A DNA stretch of 64,000 nt from DASVHS01 sp035468985 (GTDB lineage Bacteria; Acidobacteriota; Thermoanaerobaculia; Gp7-AA8). The DNA is taken from the NCBI GenBank assembly GCA_035468985.1, contig DATISF010000031.1:22449-86448 (forward strand), in the 5' to 3' direction. The position numbers were made by a program, and so were the translations under genes. The notes under the pieces were generated by a model. The model had not been told where the DNA came from. It saw only the letters and a list, made by a program, of their open reading frames with translations, and ran no database searches. Positions 9,142 to 18,004 of this stretch are shown piece after piece (position 1 is the first letter of the stretch; every line of letters begins with the position of its first letter).

Positions 9142-10197
9142 TTATTCGGGGTTCGGGGTTCGGGGTTCGGGGTTCGGGGTTCGGGATTCGGGGTTCGGGG
9201 TTCGGGATTCGGGGTTCGGGACATGAATGTTCTCCAACGTGATGACGACTTTCCCTCGAGCATGCCCTTCTTCGAGATACCGAATCGCGTGGGGAACCTC
9301 CGCCAACGTGTAACGCCTGTCGATGACCGGCGTTACCTTTCCGGCCTCCATGAGCTCGCGCACAACCTTCAGGTCCGCTTTGCTTGGTTTCGCCACACAC
9401 ACGACGAGTTTCTGGCTCACGAATCGTGACAAGAGCAGCACCTTGATGAGGCGGGCCAGAGGGCCGATCCAATGACCGTCCGGCCCTCCAACGACGACGT
9501 ATGCGCCCTTGGGATTCAAGGCGCGCCTGCACGCCGAAAGCGGCTGATTCCCGATGCAATCCAGAATCAGGTCGTAACGTTGCCCGGTCCTGGTGAAGTC
9601 TTCCCGGGTGTAGTCAATGACCCGGTCGGCGCCGATGGATCGGACCATGTCCCCATTTCTCGAGCTGCATACGCCGGTTACATCGGCGCCGAATGACTTG
9701 GCGATCTGTACCGCGAACGTTCCTACGCCTCCCCCCGCACCATTGATCAGGACCTTGTTCCCGGCCTGGATCTGCCCCTTGTCGCGAAGAGCCTGCAATG
9801 CGGTGAATGCCGCCACGCTGGCGGTGACCGCTTGTTCGAACGTGACTTGATCGGGCTTCAGGGCCAATGACGAGTCGGAAGTGCACACGTACTCGGCAAA
9901 GGCCCCACGGCACGCGCCGAACACCTCGTCGCCCGGTTTGAACTCGGATACGTTCCTGCCGACCGCTTCCACGCGGCCGGCCACATCCACGCCGAGCCGT
10001 GTGAGCTTCGGTTTGCGCAAGCCCATCATGAGGCGACCGATGACCGGTGTGCCTCTCATGAAGTGCCAGTCGAGTGGATTGACGGAAGCGGCGCGCACCT
10101 TGATCAAGACCTCGTCGTCGCCCGGGACAGGCTTGTCGATCTCCTCGCACTCGAGAACATCGGGCGAGCCATAGCGGCGATAAACGATCGCTTTCAT
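9142..10197 (-). CDS. MDR-family NAD(P)H:quinone oxidoreductase-like alcohol dehydrogenase
   Basis: 351 residues from ATG 10197 (MKAIVYRRYGSPDVL); GAGAA lies about 7 bp upstream, and an in-frame TTG at 10209 is less likely. GroES-like domain at about 20-110, Rossmann domain with INGAGGGVGTFAVQIAK near 145-162 and the usual cofactor loop GADRVIDYTRED. No structural-zinc Cys cluster, so it is the zinc-independent quinone reductase-like branch. The family normally ends at ARGKVVITL; here another 25-30 residues follow, encoded by the heptanucleotide repeat, before a TAA at 9142. Last gene of the long minus-strand operon under the GntR regulator, 8 bp after the preceding DUF4386 gene. Confidence 0.9.
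   Translation of the reverse strand: MKAIVYRRYGSPDVLECEEIDKPVPGDDEVLIKVRAASVNPLDWHFMRGTPVIGRLMMGLRKPKLTRLGVDVAGRVEAVGRNVSEFKPGDEVFGACRGAFAEYVCTSDSSLALKPDQVTFEQAVTASVAAFTALQALRDKGQIQAGNKVLINGAGGGVGTFAVQIAKSFGADVTGVCSSRNGDMVRSIGADRVIDYTREDFTRTGQRYDLILDCIGNQPLSACRRALNPKGAYVVVGGPDGHWIGPLARLIKVLLLSRFVSQKLVVCVAKPSKADLKVVRELMEAGKVTPVIDRRYTLAEVPHAIRYLEEGHARGKVVITLENIHVPNPESRTPNPESRTPNPEPRTPNPE
9145..9220. repeat. Heptanucleotide tandem repeat (TTCGGGG / TTCGGGA)
   Basis: About eleven copies of a 7-bp unit, mostly TTCGGGG with three TTCGGGA variants. Seven bp repeated is 21 bp per three units, so any open frame through it encodes a seven-residue peptide repeat. On the minus strand it reads as PNPESRT/PNPEPRT and forms the tail of the adjacent oxidoreductase. 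The 130 bp to the left (9013-9141) contain no gene that I can support. Confidence 0.95.
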
Positions 10198-10205
10198 CCG
10201 AATTC

Positions 10206-10913
10206 TCAAATGGGCTCAGGAACCGCGGCGGGCAATGACTCGACCTTGGCGCCCTTGATGAGAAGCCACAGCATGATCCACAGTTCCCCGGTCTCCGCGA
10301 TGCGCGCGAACTGGTCCACGATACTCGGGTAATCCGGCAGGAGTAACGACAGAAGACCGACGGCCATCCAGGCAAAGCCGTTGACGATCAGCAATACACC
10401 CAGGATTCGCGGAAGGAACCGCGACTTCATCACCAGGACACCGAACGGGAAGAGCCAGAGGCCCCAGAAGATCTCGTTGATCATGATTCCCTGGCTGTAC
10501 AGGCGGAGGAACAGCATGGCCAGAGCGTCCCGCTGCGGTTTTTGAAAGACTGCCAGGAAATCGGCGCCACGGATGAGCGTGAGAGCGGCGATGTTGTTCA
10601 GCACATTCAGAAACCCGACGGCGGCGGAGACCAGGACCAGGGCCACCAACGCCAAAGCATGGGTCTTGTTCACGCCGCTGAACAAACGGTAGAGAGCCAG
10701 TGCCAGAAGGATGAATACGACCATTCCGATCAGGTCGGCGGCGATTCCAAAGCGGAAAAGCGTCTCGCGAGCCAGGATGTTGGCAGCGGTCGCGGTGGCG
10801 TTCCCGCGCACGATGAGCGTGCGGGGAACATACATGAGGCTGAAGGGGCCGAGGAATACCATGGACAAGTAGATCGCTCCCGCGACGCGTGCAGCTTTGT
10901 CGGTTGGATGCAT
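10206..10913 (-). CDS. DUF4386-like integral membrane protein
   Basis: 235 residues with six hydrophobic segments. The start MHPTDKAARVAGAIYLSMVF and the conserved loop ANILARETLFRFGIAADLIG match the DUF4386 family. The family function is unknown. GGAGAG precedes the ATG at 10913 by a normal spacing. It lies between DinB and the oxidoreductase in the GntR-led operon and has a second, diverged copy at 11532-12251. Confidence 0.88.
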   Translation of the reverse strand: MHPTDKAARVAGAIYLSMVFLGPFSLMYVPRTLIVRGNATATAANILARETLFRFGIAADLIGMVVFILLALALYRLFSGVNKTHALALVALVLVSAAVGFLNVLNNIAALTLIRGADFLAVFQKPQRDALAMLFLRLYSQGIMINEIFWGLWLFPFGVLVMKSRFLPRILGVLLIVNGFAWMAVGLLSLLLPDYPSIVDQFARIAETGELWIMLWLLIKGAKVESLPAAVPEPI

Positions 10914-10939
10914 GCCCTCTCTCCTTTTCCCGAAGACAA

Positions 10940-11509
10940 TTATTTCTTCGGCTGGGTCGCCTGCTCGCTGGTCGGAGGAACGACGTTCTTGAGCCGCATG
11001 TAGGTGACGAGATTCCCGTAGTGTTCGATGGTGTGCATGTTGTTGGCGGTCAGCACATCGACTTTCCGCAGGTCTTGTCCGAACATCTTCACCGTCTGTA
11101 TTGCGGACGCGTCGGTCATGCCGTCGTGGGCTTTATCGCAGTACGCGAAGGCGTCCTTGAGCGCGCCGATCAGATCGGCTTTCGAAGTCCTGGTCTGTTC
11201 GATCTTCAAGCCGGGATTCTTCTCGCCGAGCACCGTGGAACAAAATATGTACTGTGCGTCGGCGACGTGCCCCAGGATCTGGCCGTAGCTGCGGACCGCG
11301 GGGGTGGGCTTGAAGGCGTAGGACTCCTCCGGCATTTTTTCCGCTGAGCGAAGGAGGATCTCCTTCAGATGCCCATAGGCCATCTGATTGAACGCATTGA
11401 GCGGCCGATCCTCGGCCGAGGCGACGGCGGCTGGCACGAGAAGGCAGATCAGAAGTGCTCGCAGAAGGGTTTGTTGGATTGCTGCTGAGTGATTGACGTG
11501 GTCTTTCAT
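10940..11509 (-). CDS. DinB-superfamily protein with signal peptide
   Basis: 189 residues; SD GGAGA before ATG 11509. A hydrophobic leader (LLRALLICLLVPAAVASA) is followed by a four-helix DinB-like domain. Candidate metal histidines are in YGHLKEI, LGHVADAQY and NMHTIEHYGN, the last corresponding to the usual C-terminal HxxxH. DinB-fold proteins include thiol-dependent transferases, but this one is exported and its substrate is unknown. The stop codon lies in the loop of a small hairpin (10930-10951) that also precedes the next gene's SD. Confidence 0.85.
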   Translation of the reverse strand: MKDHVNHSAAIQQTLLRALLICLLVPAAVASAEDRPLNAFNQMAYGHLKEILLRSAEKMPEESYAFKPTPAVRSYGQILGHVADAQYIFCSTVLGEKNPGLKIEQTRTSKADLIGALKDAFAYCDKAHDGMTDASAIQTVKMFGQDLRKVDVLTANNMHTIEHYGNLVTYMRLKNVVPPTSEQATQPKK

Positions 11510-11531
11510 ACTTTCTCCTTCCTATTGGTGT

Positions 11532-12251
11532 TCAACTGGACCGCAAAGCAAGGTGAGGCAGATGTCCGTTCACGCCGATCACCAGGAGCCACAGGATCAG
11601 CGTTCCCTCGGCGAGCAGAGCCGCGCCGACGATCGAGGGCGATAACTGATGGGCGAGCTGTGGGGAGACGAAGGCCAGCCACCCCAGGCCGGCAATCGCC
11701 ATCGCCGCGCCGAGAAATCGAGGCAGGAAGGTCGACCGGACAATGAGGTAGCCGAGCAGGACACAATAGAATCCGAAGAGTGCCAGGCTGATCCCATGAG
11801 CCTGCGCCTGGAGTTGAAGACAGCGGAGCACCAGCGCCGGCAACGGTTCCAGGGAAAGGATGTTCAGGGACTGCGCCCCTTTCAGGATCAGCAGGGCGGC
11901 GAAATGAAAGAGGCAGCCGAACGCCACAATGGTCCCACTGGCGAGGCCGAGGAATGCCGTGAGTACGGAAAGGCGCTCGTCCACGGACTTGAACATTTCA
12001 TGGAAGAGCAACGTCACAGCGACGTAGCACGAGGCCGAGATCAGGTCCGCCGCGAACAGCATCCGAAACAGAGGCTCATGCGCCAGAATATTCGTCGCCG
12101 TTGCGGTCGGGTCAGCCGGTACGACGAGCTTAAAGCGAACGAATGCGGCAGCCGCGGCCATCAGAAACGCCGTCACGCAAAGGACAGTCGCCCGCGTGGC
12201 CTTGAAACGCGGCGACGGCTCGGCAATCAAATCCATCAGAGCTGTGCTCAT
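11532..12251 (-). CDS. DUF4386-like integral membrane protein, second copy
   Basis: 239 residues from ATG 12251 (MSTALMDLIAEP); upstream codons in the same frame overlap the ABC permease and are not credible. Six hydrophobic segments; the loop ATNILAHEPLFRMLFAADLI corresponds to ANILARETLFRFGIAADLI in the copy at 10206-10913, and both end with a segment rich in Leu and Trp before a short cytoplasmic tail. The two are clearly paralogous but well diverged. Function unknown. Confidence 0.88.
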   Translation of the reverse strand: MSTALMDLIAEPSPRFKATRATVLCVTAFLMAAAAAFVRFKLVVPADPTATATNILAHEPLFRMLFAADLISASCYVAVTLLFHEMFKSVDERLSVLTAFLGLASGTIVAFGCLFHFAALLILKGAQSLNILSLEPLPALVLRCLQLQAQAHGISLALFGFYCVLLGYLIVRSTFLPRFLGAAMAIAGLGWLAFVSPQLAHQLSPSIVGAALLAEGTLILWLLVIGVNGHLPHLALRSS

Positions 12252-12273
12252 GTTTGTTTCTCCGAACTGCCAG

Positions 12274-13131
12274 TCAGATCGGTTCCCGATTGCGGCGCAC
12301 CCGCACGGCCACGGCGAGGAATGCCGCGGCGAATGCCAGTCCAATCCAGAGGCCCGGCGTGCTCAGAAACCTTCCCGGGGTGAGTTGTGTCAGCGAGTTG
12401 ACCTCTCCATGCGCCCCGAAGTCGAACGCGCGCGCAAAGCCGCCCATCAAGCGGTACATCAGCAACGAGCGGACGTGCTTCCCGTTGAGCGCAATGGCGT
12501 CGAGGACGCCGATCGCGAAAAAGGGGAAGACCGCCCAAAGGATGACGGCCCTCTTCGCCCAGCACGAGACCAGGAGCAGCCAGGCGTAGATCGGCGCATG
12601 CCAGAGTGCGATTACGATCAGGCCATAGAGCAGGATCGGCCAGTCGTGGAACGGGTTGACGTATTTCCACGTCGTTGCCGGACTCAGACCGTTCATCAGC
12701 AGGACGACGCTGCTCAGCAGCAGCATGATCGCCTGCGTGATGATGACCATCGCGAAGGTGATCAGCGGCAGGACCAGCAGCGGAATGCCGGCCTTGGAGA
12801 GCACAGTCGTGCGATCCGAGACCGGCAGCGACTTCCAGAACAGGATGCTCCGATCGCGGCGCTCGCCGTACAGCGCGTCGACACAGTAGAAGACGCCGAC
12901 GATGAACGCGGTCAGGAGCAACATGAACGCCGCAATGTCGTACGGCCTCTGGATCGCCGCTCGCTGTTGCGCCGCGTCGAGCATCAACACGGCGCGCCTG
13001 CGGTGCGGCAGACCAATCGAGCTGATGGAGAAGCCGATCAACTCGACCATGGCGACGACGAGCGGCGCGATGTAGATCGACCGGTTCTCCCACAGTTCGC
13101 GTCGCACCGACCAGAACATAGGTCGATTCAT
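12274..13131 (-). CDS. ABC-2 type transporter permease (copy B)
   Basis: 285 residues; about six membrane segments with a cytosolic N-terminus WSVRRELWENRSIYIAPLVV. The loop YGERRDRSILFWKSLPVSD is a signature of permeases served by YtrB-like ATPases. Start ATG 13131 overlaps the stop of the DUF2306-like gene by ATGA, so it is translationally coupled. Closely similar to the permease at 13886-14755, which suggests a duplication with a heterodimeric channel or alternative partners for the single ATPase at 14752-15630. Substrate unknown. Confidence 0.9.
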   Translation of the reverse strand: MNRPMFWSVRRELWENRSIYIAPLVVAMVELIGFSISSIGLPHRRRAVLMLDAAQQRAAIQRPYDIAAFMLLLTAFIVGVFYCVDALYGERRDRSILFWKSLPVSDRTTVLSKAGIPLLVLPLITFAMVIITQAIMLLLSSVVLLMNGLSPATTWKYVNPFHDWPILLYGLIVIALWHAPIYAWLLLVSCWAKRAVILWAVFPFFAIGVLDAIALNGKHVRSLLMYRLMGGFARAFDFGAHGEVNSLTQLTPGRFLSTPGLWIGLAFAAAFLAVAVRVRRNREPI

Positions 13132-13862
13132 TCAGACCACTCCTGTGGCGCCGGCCAGGTCGTGACCGGCGCGGGGCGGTGCGCAACAACCATCGCCGGG
13201 TGTCGTTCAAGACGTTTTCGAGCCGGGATGCGATGCAGCCAGAGAAGCGTCGCTCCAATGAGCAGCACAGCCGGCACATACAAAAGGTTCGTTGCGCGCA
13301 ACGACTTCGGGAAGAGCTTTGCCTGGCCTGGGTAGAACGAGAGTGTGGCGATCAGCAGCGCCAGGCACATGCGCCATAGATGTCGTGCGATGCGTTGTGG
13401 GCCGGAGACACCACCGCGCACGATCATGCGAACGTCAGAGGCGGCGAACAGCAGGGCGATCGAACACCAGACAAAGTACAAGGCCGGGGGATATCCATCC
13501 TTCAAACCGGTCTGGCTTCTCACCGCTTCGAAGCCCCACGACGCGCCCAGAGTTCCGATCGCCAATGCAGCGAGGAGCGCGCTCAGATCGAAACTGCCGG
13601 TTGTCCGATCTCTGCGCCTGGCGGTGACCCATCCCGTCGCGACCAGATAGAGAGTCAGAGCTCCGCCCATGACGTTGCCGGTGTTGGGCTTGACGAATGC
13701 GGCCGAGTAAGCGCCGGCACCGGACATACACAGCATCGAGATGAAGAACACCGTTCCAGCCGCGCCGTGCAGGCCCGAGCCTTTGCGAAACGCCATGGCC
13801 ATGAAGCCGGACAGCAAGCTCACGATGGCAGCGCTGACATGAAGGAGTAGCAGGGGCGTCAT
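13128..13862 (-). CDS. DUF2306-like membrane protein
   Basis: 244 residues from ATG 13862. Begins LLLLHVSAAIVSLLSGFMAM followed by RKGSGLHGAAGTVFF, the pattern of DUF2306-like proteins (a membrane His followed by a Lys-Gly-x-x-x-His loop). About six to seven hydrophobic segments. Function unknown. It is sandwiched between the two ABC permease copies, with ATGA overlap to the downstream one and a 23-bp gap from the upstream one, so it belongs to the same transcript. Confidence 0.8.
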   Translation of the reverse strand: MTPLLLLHVSAAIVSLLSGFMAMAFRKGSGLHGAAGTVFFISMLCMSGAGAYSAAFVKPNTGNVMGGALTLYLVATGWVTARRRDRTTGSFDLSALLAALAIGTLGASWGFEAVRSQTGLKDGYPPALYFVWCSIALLFAASDVRMIVRGGVSGPQRIARHLWRMCLALLIATLSFYPGQAKLFPKSLRATNLLYVPAVLLIGATLLWLHRIPARKRLERHPAMVVAHRPAPVTTWPAPQEWSE

Positions 13863-13885
13863 GGTGCGGTTTCCTTTGCCGTGGT

Positions 13886-14751
13886 TTAGATCGGTTCGCG
13901 ATTGCGGCGCAGCCGGACCGCCGCGGTGAGAAATGCCGCCGCGAACACGAGCCCGACCCAAAGGCCGGGACTGGTCAGAAATCGCGCCGGAGTGAGCTGT
14001 GTGATCTGATCGAGGACGCCATTGCCGCCGTGTTGCGGATTGATGGCGAACGCCTCCCGCATCGCGCCGCCGATGCGGTACTGCAGCATGGACATGAACA
14101 GCGTTGTGTTGAACACGATCCTTTCGACCGCTGCGACGGCGAGCAGCGGCAGCAGGGCCCAGAGAAATGGCGATCTGCGCGCCCAGGCCGAGATGAGCAC
14201 CAGCCAGGCATAGATCGGCGCAAACCACAGCGAATGCACCGTCAACCCATAGAGCATGACCATGGGCTCCTGGACGAACGGTAGTTCGACCCATAGCCTG
14301 GCGGGACTCACGCCGGCCGCCAGCAGAACCACCGTGCTCTGCAAAAACAGGATGAAGAATGTGGCCACGCTGAGCACGAAAGCGATCAGCGGCAACACCA
14401 CCATCGGAATGCTGGCCTTGGAGAGGACGGTCGTGAGATCGGAAACCGGCAGGGACTTCCAGAACAGAATGCTGCGGTCGCGGCGCTCGCCGTACAACGC
14501 GTCGAGCGAGTAGAAGAACCCGACGAGGAACGTGGCCAGCATGATCGGAGCCGGCGCCATGCTGAACGGACGGACCACGACGGCGTGCTGCCTGGCCGGC
14601 TCGATCGTCGGAAGTGCTCGCATCCTCTTTGGGAGGCCGAAAGAGCTGATGAAGGTGGCAAACAGCACGACCGCGGCGACAAGCAGCGGAGCGATGTAGA
14701 GGAAACGGTTCTCCCACAATTCGCGCCGCACCGACCAGTACACCGTCGGGT

Positions 14752-14755
<4 letters not shown>
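13886..14755 (-). CDS. ABC-2 type transporter permease (copy A)
   Basis: 289 residues, starting MNPTVYWSVRRELWENRFLY. Same membrane layout and the same loop YGERRDRSILFWKSLPVSDL as copy B. Start overlaps the stop of the ATPase gene by ATGA. The nucleotide sequences of both copies are also visibly similar around this loop. Forms the membrane part of an exporter with the upstream ATPase. Confidence 0.92.
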
Positions 14756-15630
<875 letters not shown>

Positions 15631-15634
15631 GGCT

Positions 15635-16027
15635 TCAGCGCTCCTCCTTCTTGGCTTTCGACTTCGAGCGGCGGTCTTCGCCTGCTGCCAGCAGGTCTTC
15701 CGGCGTCAGGCCGAGACGCTGGATGGTTGCCTGGACCCGCGGCCACTGCTCCGCAAGAAACTTCTGCCGTTCGGCCTCCAGCAACAGGCTGCGCGCGCCG
15801 GGTCTGATGAACATGCCCAGGCCTCGCTTCGTCTCGACCAGCTGCTCGTCGACGAGCTCCTGGTAGCCCTTCAGAACCGTGAGCGGGTTGACCCGGTACT
15901 CGGCCGCGACGTTGCGCACCGACGGCAGCGGGTCGCCCTCCTTGAGAACGCCGTCGAGAATCAGCGCGACGACGCGGTCCCGGAGCTGTCGGTAAATTGG
16001 CTGACTGTCGTTCCACTCGCCTTCCAT
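15635..16027 (-). CDS. GntR-family transcriptional regulator, YtrA subfamily
   Basis: 130 residues: winged helix at 8-75 (PIYRQLRDRVVALILDGVL, then LPSVRNVAAEYRVNPLTVLK) followed by a short tail without a large effector domain, the layout of the YtrA subfamily. The recognition helix VNPLTVLKGYQELVDE is typical. First gene of a nine-gene minus-strand cluster; a near-perfect palindrome 28 bp upstream (16055-16076) is the likely autoregulatory operator. Probable repressor of the ABC exporter operon, relieved by an unidentified ligand or envelope stress. Confidence 0.95.
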   Translation of the reverse strand: MEGEWNDSQPIYRQLRDRVVALILDGVLKEGDPLPSVRNVAAEYRVNPLTVLKGYQELVDEQLVETKRGLGMFIRPGARSLLLEAERQKFLAEQWPRVQATIQRLGLTPEDLLAAGEDRRSKSKAKKEER

Positions 16028-16054
16028 CCTGGTTTCCCGTGATCCTTACATCTA

Positions 16055-16076
16055 GTGTTGTAGTTAACTATAACAC
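16055..16076 (-). promoter_or_regulatory. Probable GntR (YtrA-type) operator palindrome
   Basis: 22 bp centred on 16065/16066, with left half GTGTTGTAGTT and right half AACTATAACAC; the halves are exact reverse complements except at one position. It sits 28-49 bp upstream of the GntR start codon in a locally A/T-rich stretch, where it would overlap the promoter. YtrA-type regulators are known to bind such symmetrical sites before their own operons. Binding itself is inferred. Confidence 0.8.
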
Positions 16077-16084
16077 CATATCAG

Positions 16085-16690
16085 ATGGAATGCAAGTTTT
16101 TCTGGGCGGTGAGGTCCCGACAGCGGTTTGCCGGGCGGCTCCAAGTCACGGATCAGAGCCGCGTACACTCGAGTCTGCTGTGCGCTCGACGCCCGCCCTC
16201 GCCCTCATGGTCAGCTCCGCCGCCCCTCGTTTCGCCCCCAGACGATCGAGCATCTGGAGATCAGCGCCCCGGCGAGAGAAGGGGAGATGGATCGCTTCCT
16301 CGTCGCGGTCGCAGCGACGGACGCTGCCGGTCACATCGTGAACGACAGCGCGACGATGATTCAGATCATGGGGATTCTTCCGCGGCTCGATCCGCCGGTG
16401 CTCGACGCCGATGACAGCGGCACGTTCGCCACGACCGTCCGCGAGCCGCTGACGAAAGGCGTCGTCGTGACGGCGCACTCGAGTGCATTCAGTTGCTCGA
16501 CAGCCGCAACTCGCAGGTTCGTGCGCGTTCGATCACGCGCTCCTTTCCGCGGGGGCAGATCGCCGCGATGACTCGGCCGGCGGCCGTGACGTTCATCGTC
16601 ATCGAGCCGGTTGTTGATCTTGCCGATTTCAGACTCCTCGATCCCGGACCGACGGAAGAACCGTGCAGGAAATCGACACCGATGCGGCGG
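16085..16690. other. About 600 bp without a supportable gene
   Basis: Open frames exist on both strands (for example a plus-strand stretch encoding RFLVAVAATDAAGHIVN) but none has a start with an SD, a recognisable domain or consistent coding character across its length. It may be the degraded end of an old gene. No repeat or palindrome beyond the GntR operator was seen. Confidence 0.5.
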
Positions 16691-16694
16691 ATCA

Positions 16695-16772
16695 TCAGGA
16701 TTCGTCCAGAGAGCTATTGGCAAAGAAGGCGAGGAGCAGCGCGAGGCAGGCGAGTATTCCGAGGGCCAGCAT
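16695..16772 (-). CDS. 25-residue single-span membrane micropeptide (candidate)
   Basis: ATG 16772 to TGA 16695 encodes a 25-residue peptide that is almost one hydrophobic helix (MLALGILACLALLLAFFAN) with an acidic tail SSLDES. A fair SD (GGAAAGG) lies 7-13 bp upstream, immediately after the stop of the DUF3187 gene at 16778. It could be a small membrane peptide at the end of the RND operon, or a chance open frame; no homologue is known to me. Confidence 0.35.
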   Translation of the reverse strand: MLALGILACLALLLAFFANSSLDES

Positions 16773-16777
16773 AAGAA

Positions 16778-17770
16778 TCACCTTTCCGAATGGACGGTGT
16801 TGCGTGTCCGTTTGATCTGGCGGGTCAGGCCGAAGTGAAATCCGAAATCGGGACCGTTCTTGAAGTTGATGACGTTCTCCACGATGCCGGCATCGATCGC
16901 GGTCGCCGGCGTGAGGTGAAGGCGCGCGCCGACCGTCACCTCGTGCGATCCGCTCGCCAGCGGTCCGGTCTCGGTCACCGACGCGTTGTAGAGGTACTGC
17001 GCGATGAACGCGGTGCGCGGCGATGCCGGCTGCGCCGCGGCGATGAACAGGGTCCTGCCGGCGCGCCGCGCCCGCACCGGTCCGACATACGTGCTCGCGA
17101 ATCGAGACAATCCCGCGCCGGCATGCACGCTCCGCCCACGGATCAGGCCTGACCACGCCAGGGAAATCGCGGAGTCCATTCCGGCCGGGGCGAACGCCTC
17201 GCTGCCCTGGCGAGGGACGCGAACTGACACGGCACCCGAAGCTTCACCGCGACCAGCGGCATAACGCTTCGCCGGAGTCAGGTCCACGCCGCGCGAAAAC
17301 TGGCCGAGAGAGCGGCGCGACACGAGCAGCGCCCCGGTGCGCGGATCCCGCACTTCAATATTGATGCTGTCGCGTTCAACGGTGTGACGGGCATCGTGGT
17401 TGCCGATGACCTTGTGAAAGCTCTCGATGAGCGGATCGAGTCTGCCGCCGGTTCCGATGCGATCCTCCAGCGCGATCTGGAACTGCATCGATCGGGGCAG
17501 ACCGGCGTTGATGCCGAGACGCGAATCGATTGCTTCGTAGTCGACGAGGAGCTCGGGCCGCTGGTCAATCCAGACATTCGTCCAGGTTTCCGATCGTTGC
17601 ACCGAGACTTCTCCCGGATCGAGCTCGCCCGGGACGGCCGGCAGCAGACCGAGGTGGAGCGACTGCAGCGGCGATTGCGAATGCACCCACATCGGCGGCT
17701 CGAGGTTCGCGGCCGGCAGACGAGACACCACGAGCAGCAATGGAACAGCGAGTCGAGCGACACGGGACAT
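16778..17770 (-). CDS. DUF3187-like outer-membrane protein
   Basis: 330 residues with signal peptide MSRVARLAVPLLLVVSRLPA. The mature N-terminus NLEPPMWVHSQSPLQSLHLG, the element GLPRSMQFQIALEDR and repeated beta strands ending in ...NFKNGPDFGFHFGLTRQIKR match the DUF3187 pattern of predicted outer-membrane barrels. It ends 5 bp before the micropeptide SD and starts 21 bp after the cupin gene, at the distal end of the RND pump operon. Confidence 0.75.
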   Translation of the reverse strand: MSRVARLAVPLLLVVSRLPAANLEPPMWVHSQSPLQSLHLGLLPAVPGELDPGEVSVQRSETWTNVWIDQRPELLVDYEAIDSRLGINAGLPRSMQFQIALEDRIGTGGRLDPLIESFHKVIGNHDARHTVERDSINIEVRDPRTGALLVSRRSLGQFSRGVDLTPAKRYAAGRGEASGAVSVRVPRQGSEAFAPAGMDSAISLAWSGLIRGRSVHAGAGLSRFASTYVGPVRARRAGRTLFIAAAQPASPRTAFIAQYLYNASVTETGPLASGSHEVTVGARLHLTPATAIDAGIVENVINFKNGPDFGFHFGLTRQIKRTRNTVHSER

Positions 17771-17791
17771 GTTCAGGAAACCTCACGCCCC

Positions 17792-18004
17792 TCACTCGAA
17801 GATGACGGCCGTGCCGTTGCTGCAGGCTGCGATGCTGTGCAGGGTTCCCGGCGGCACGATGTAGAGTCCGCCGGCCTTCACCGCGATGGCCTTGCCGTCG
17901 ACGAGCAGCCGGATCTGTCCATCGGTGACGAACAGACCTTCCGGATAGTCATGACGTTCATCCAGATGCGGATCGTCATCGAGCTGAAGCAACTTGAGAC
18001 TCAT
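17792..18004 (-). CDS. Small cupin-domain protein
   Basis: 70 residues from ATG 18004 (MSLKLLQLDDDPHLDERHDY). Single cupin core: GLFVTDGQIRLLVDGK, then the PPGTLHS motif of the second cupin box. The first-box histidines are reduced to DERHDYPEG. Overlaps the end of the outer-membrane factor gene by 29 bp. Possible ligand-binding or metal-binding accessory of the efflux operon; function unknown. Confidence 0.75.
   Translation of the reverse strand: MSLKLLQLDDDPHLDERHDYPEGLFVTDGQIRLLVDGKAIAVKAGGLYIVPPGTLHSIAACSNGTAVIFE

Noticed and set aside
10930..10951. Rho-independent terminator hairpin after DinB
   Set aside because: 7-bp stem CCGAAGA/TCTTCGG exists, but no T-run follows on the minus strand; instead the SD of the next gene follows.
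16128..16571. 147-codon plus-strand frame
   Set aside because: No SD, no domain, and overlapping frames on the other strand are equally long; treated as a gene-free stretch.
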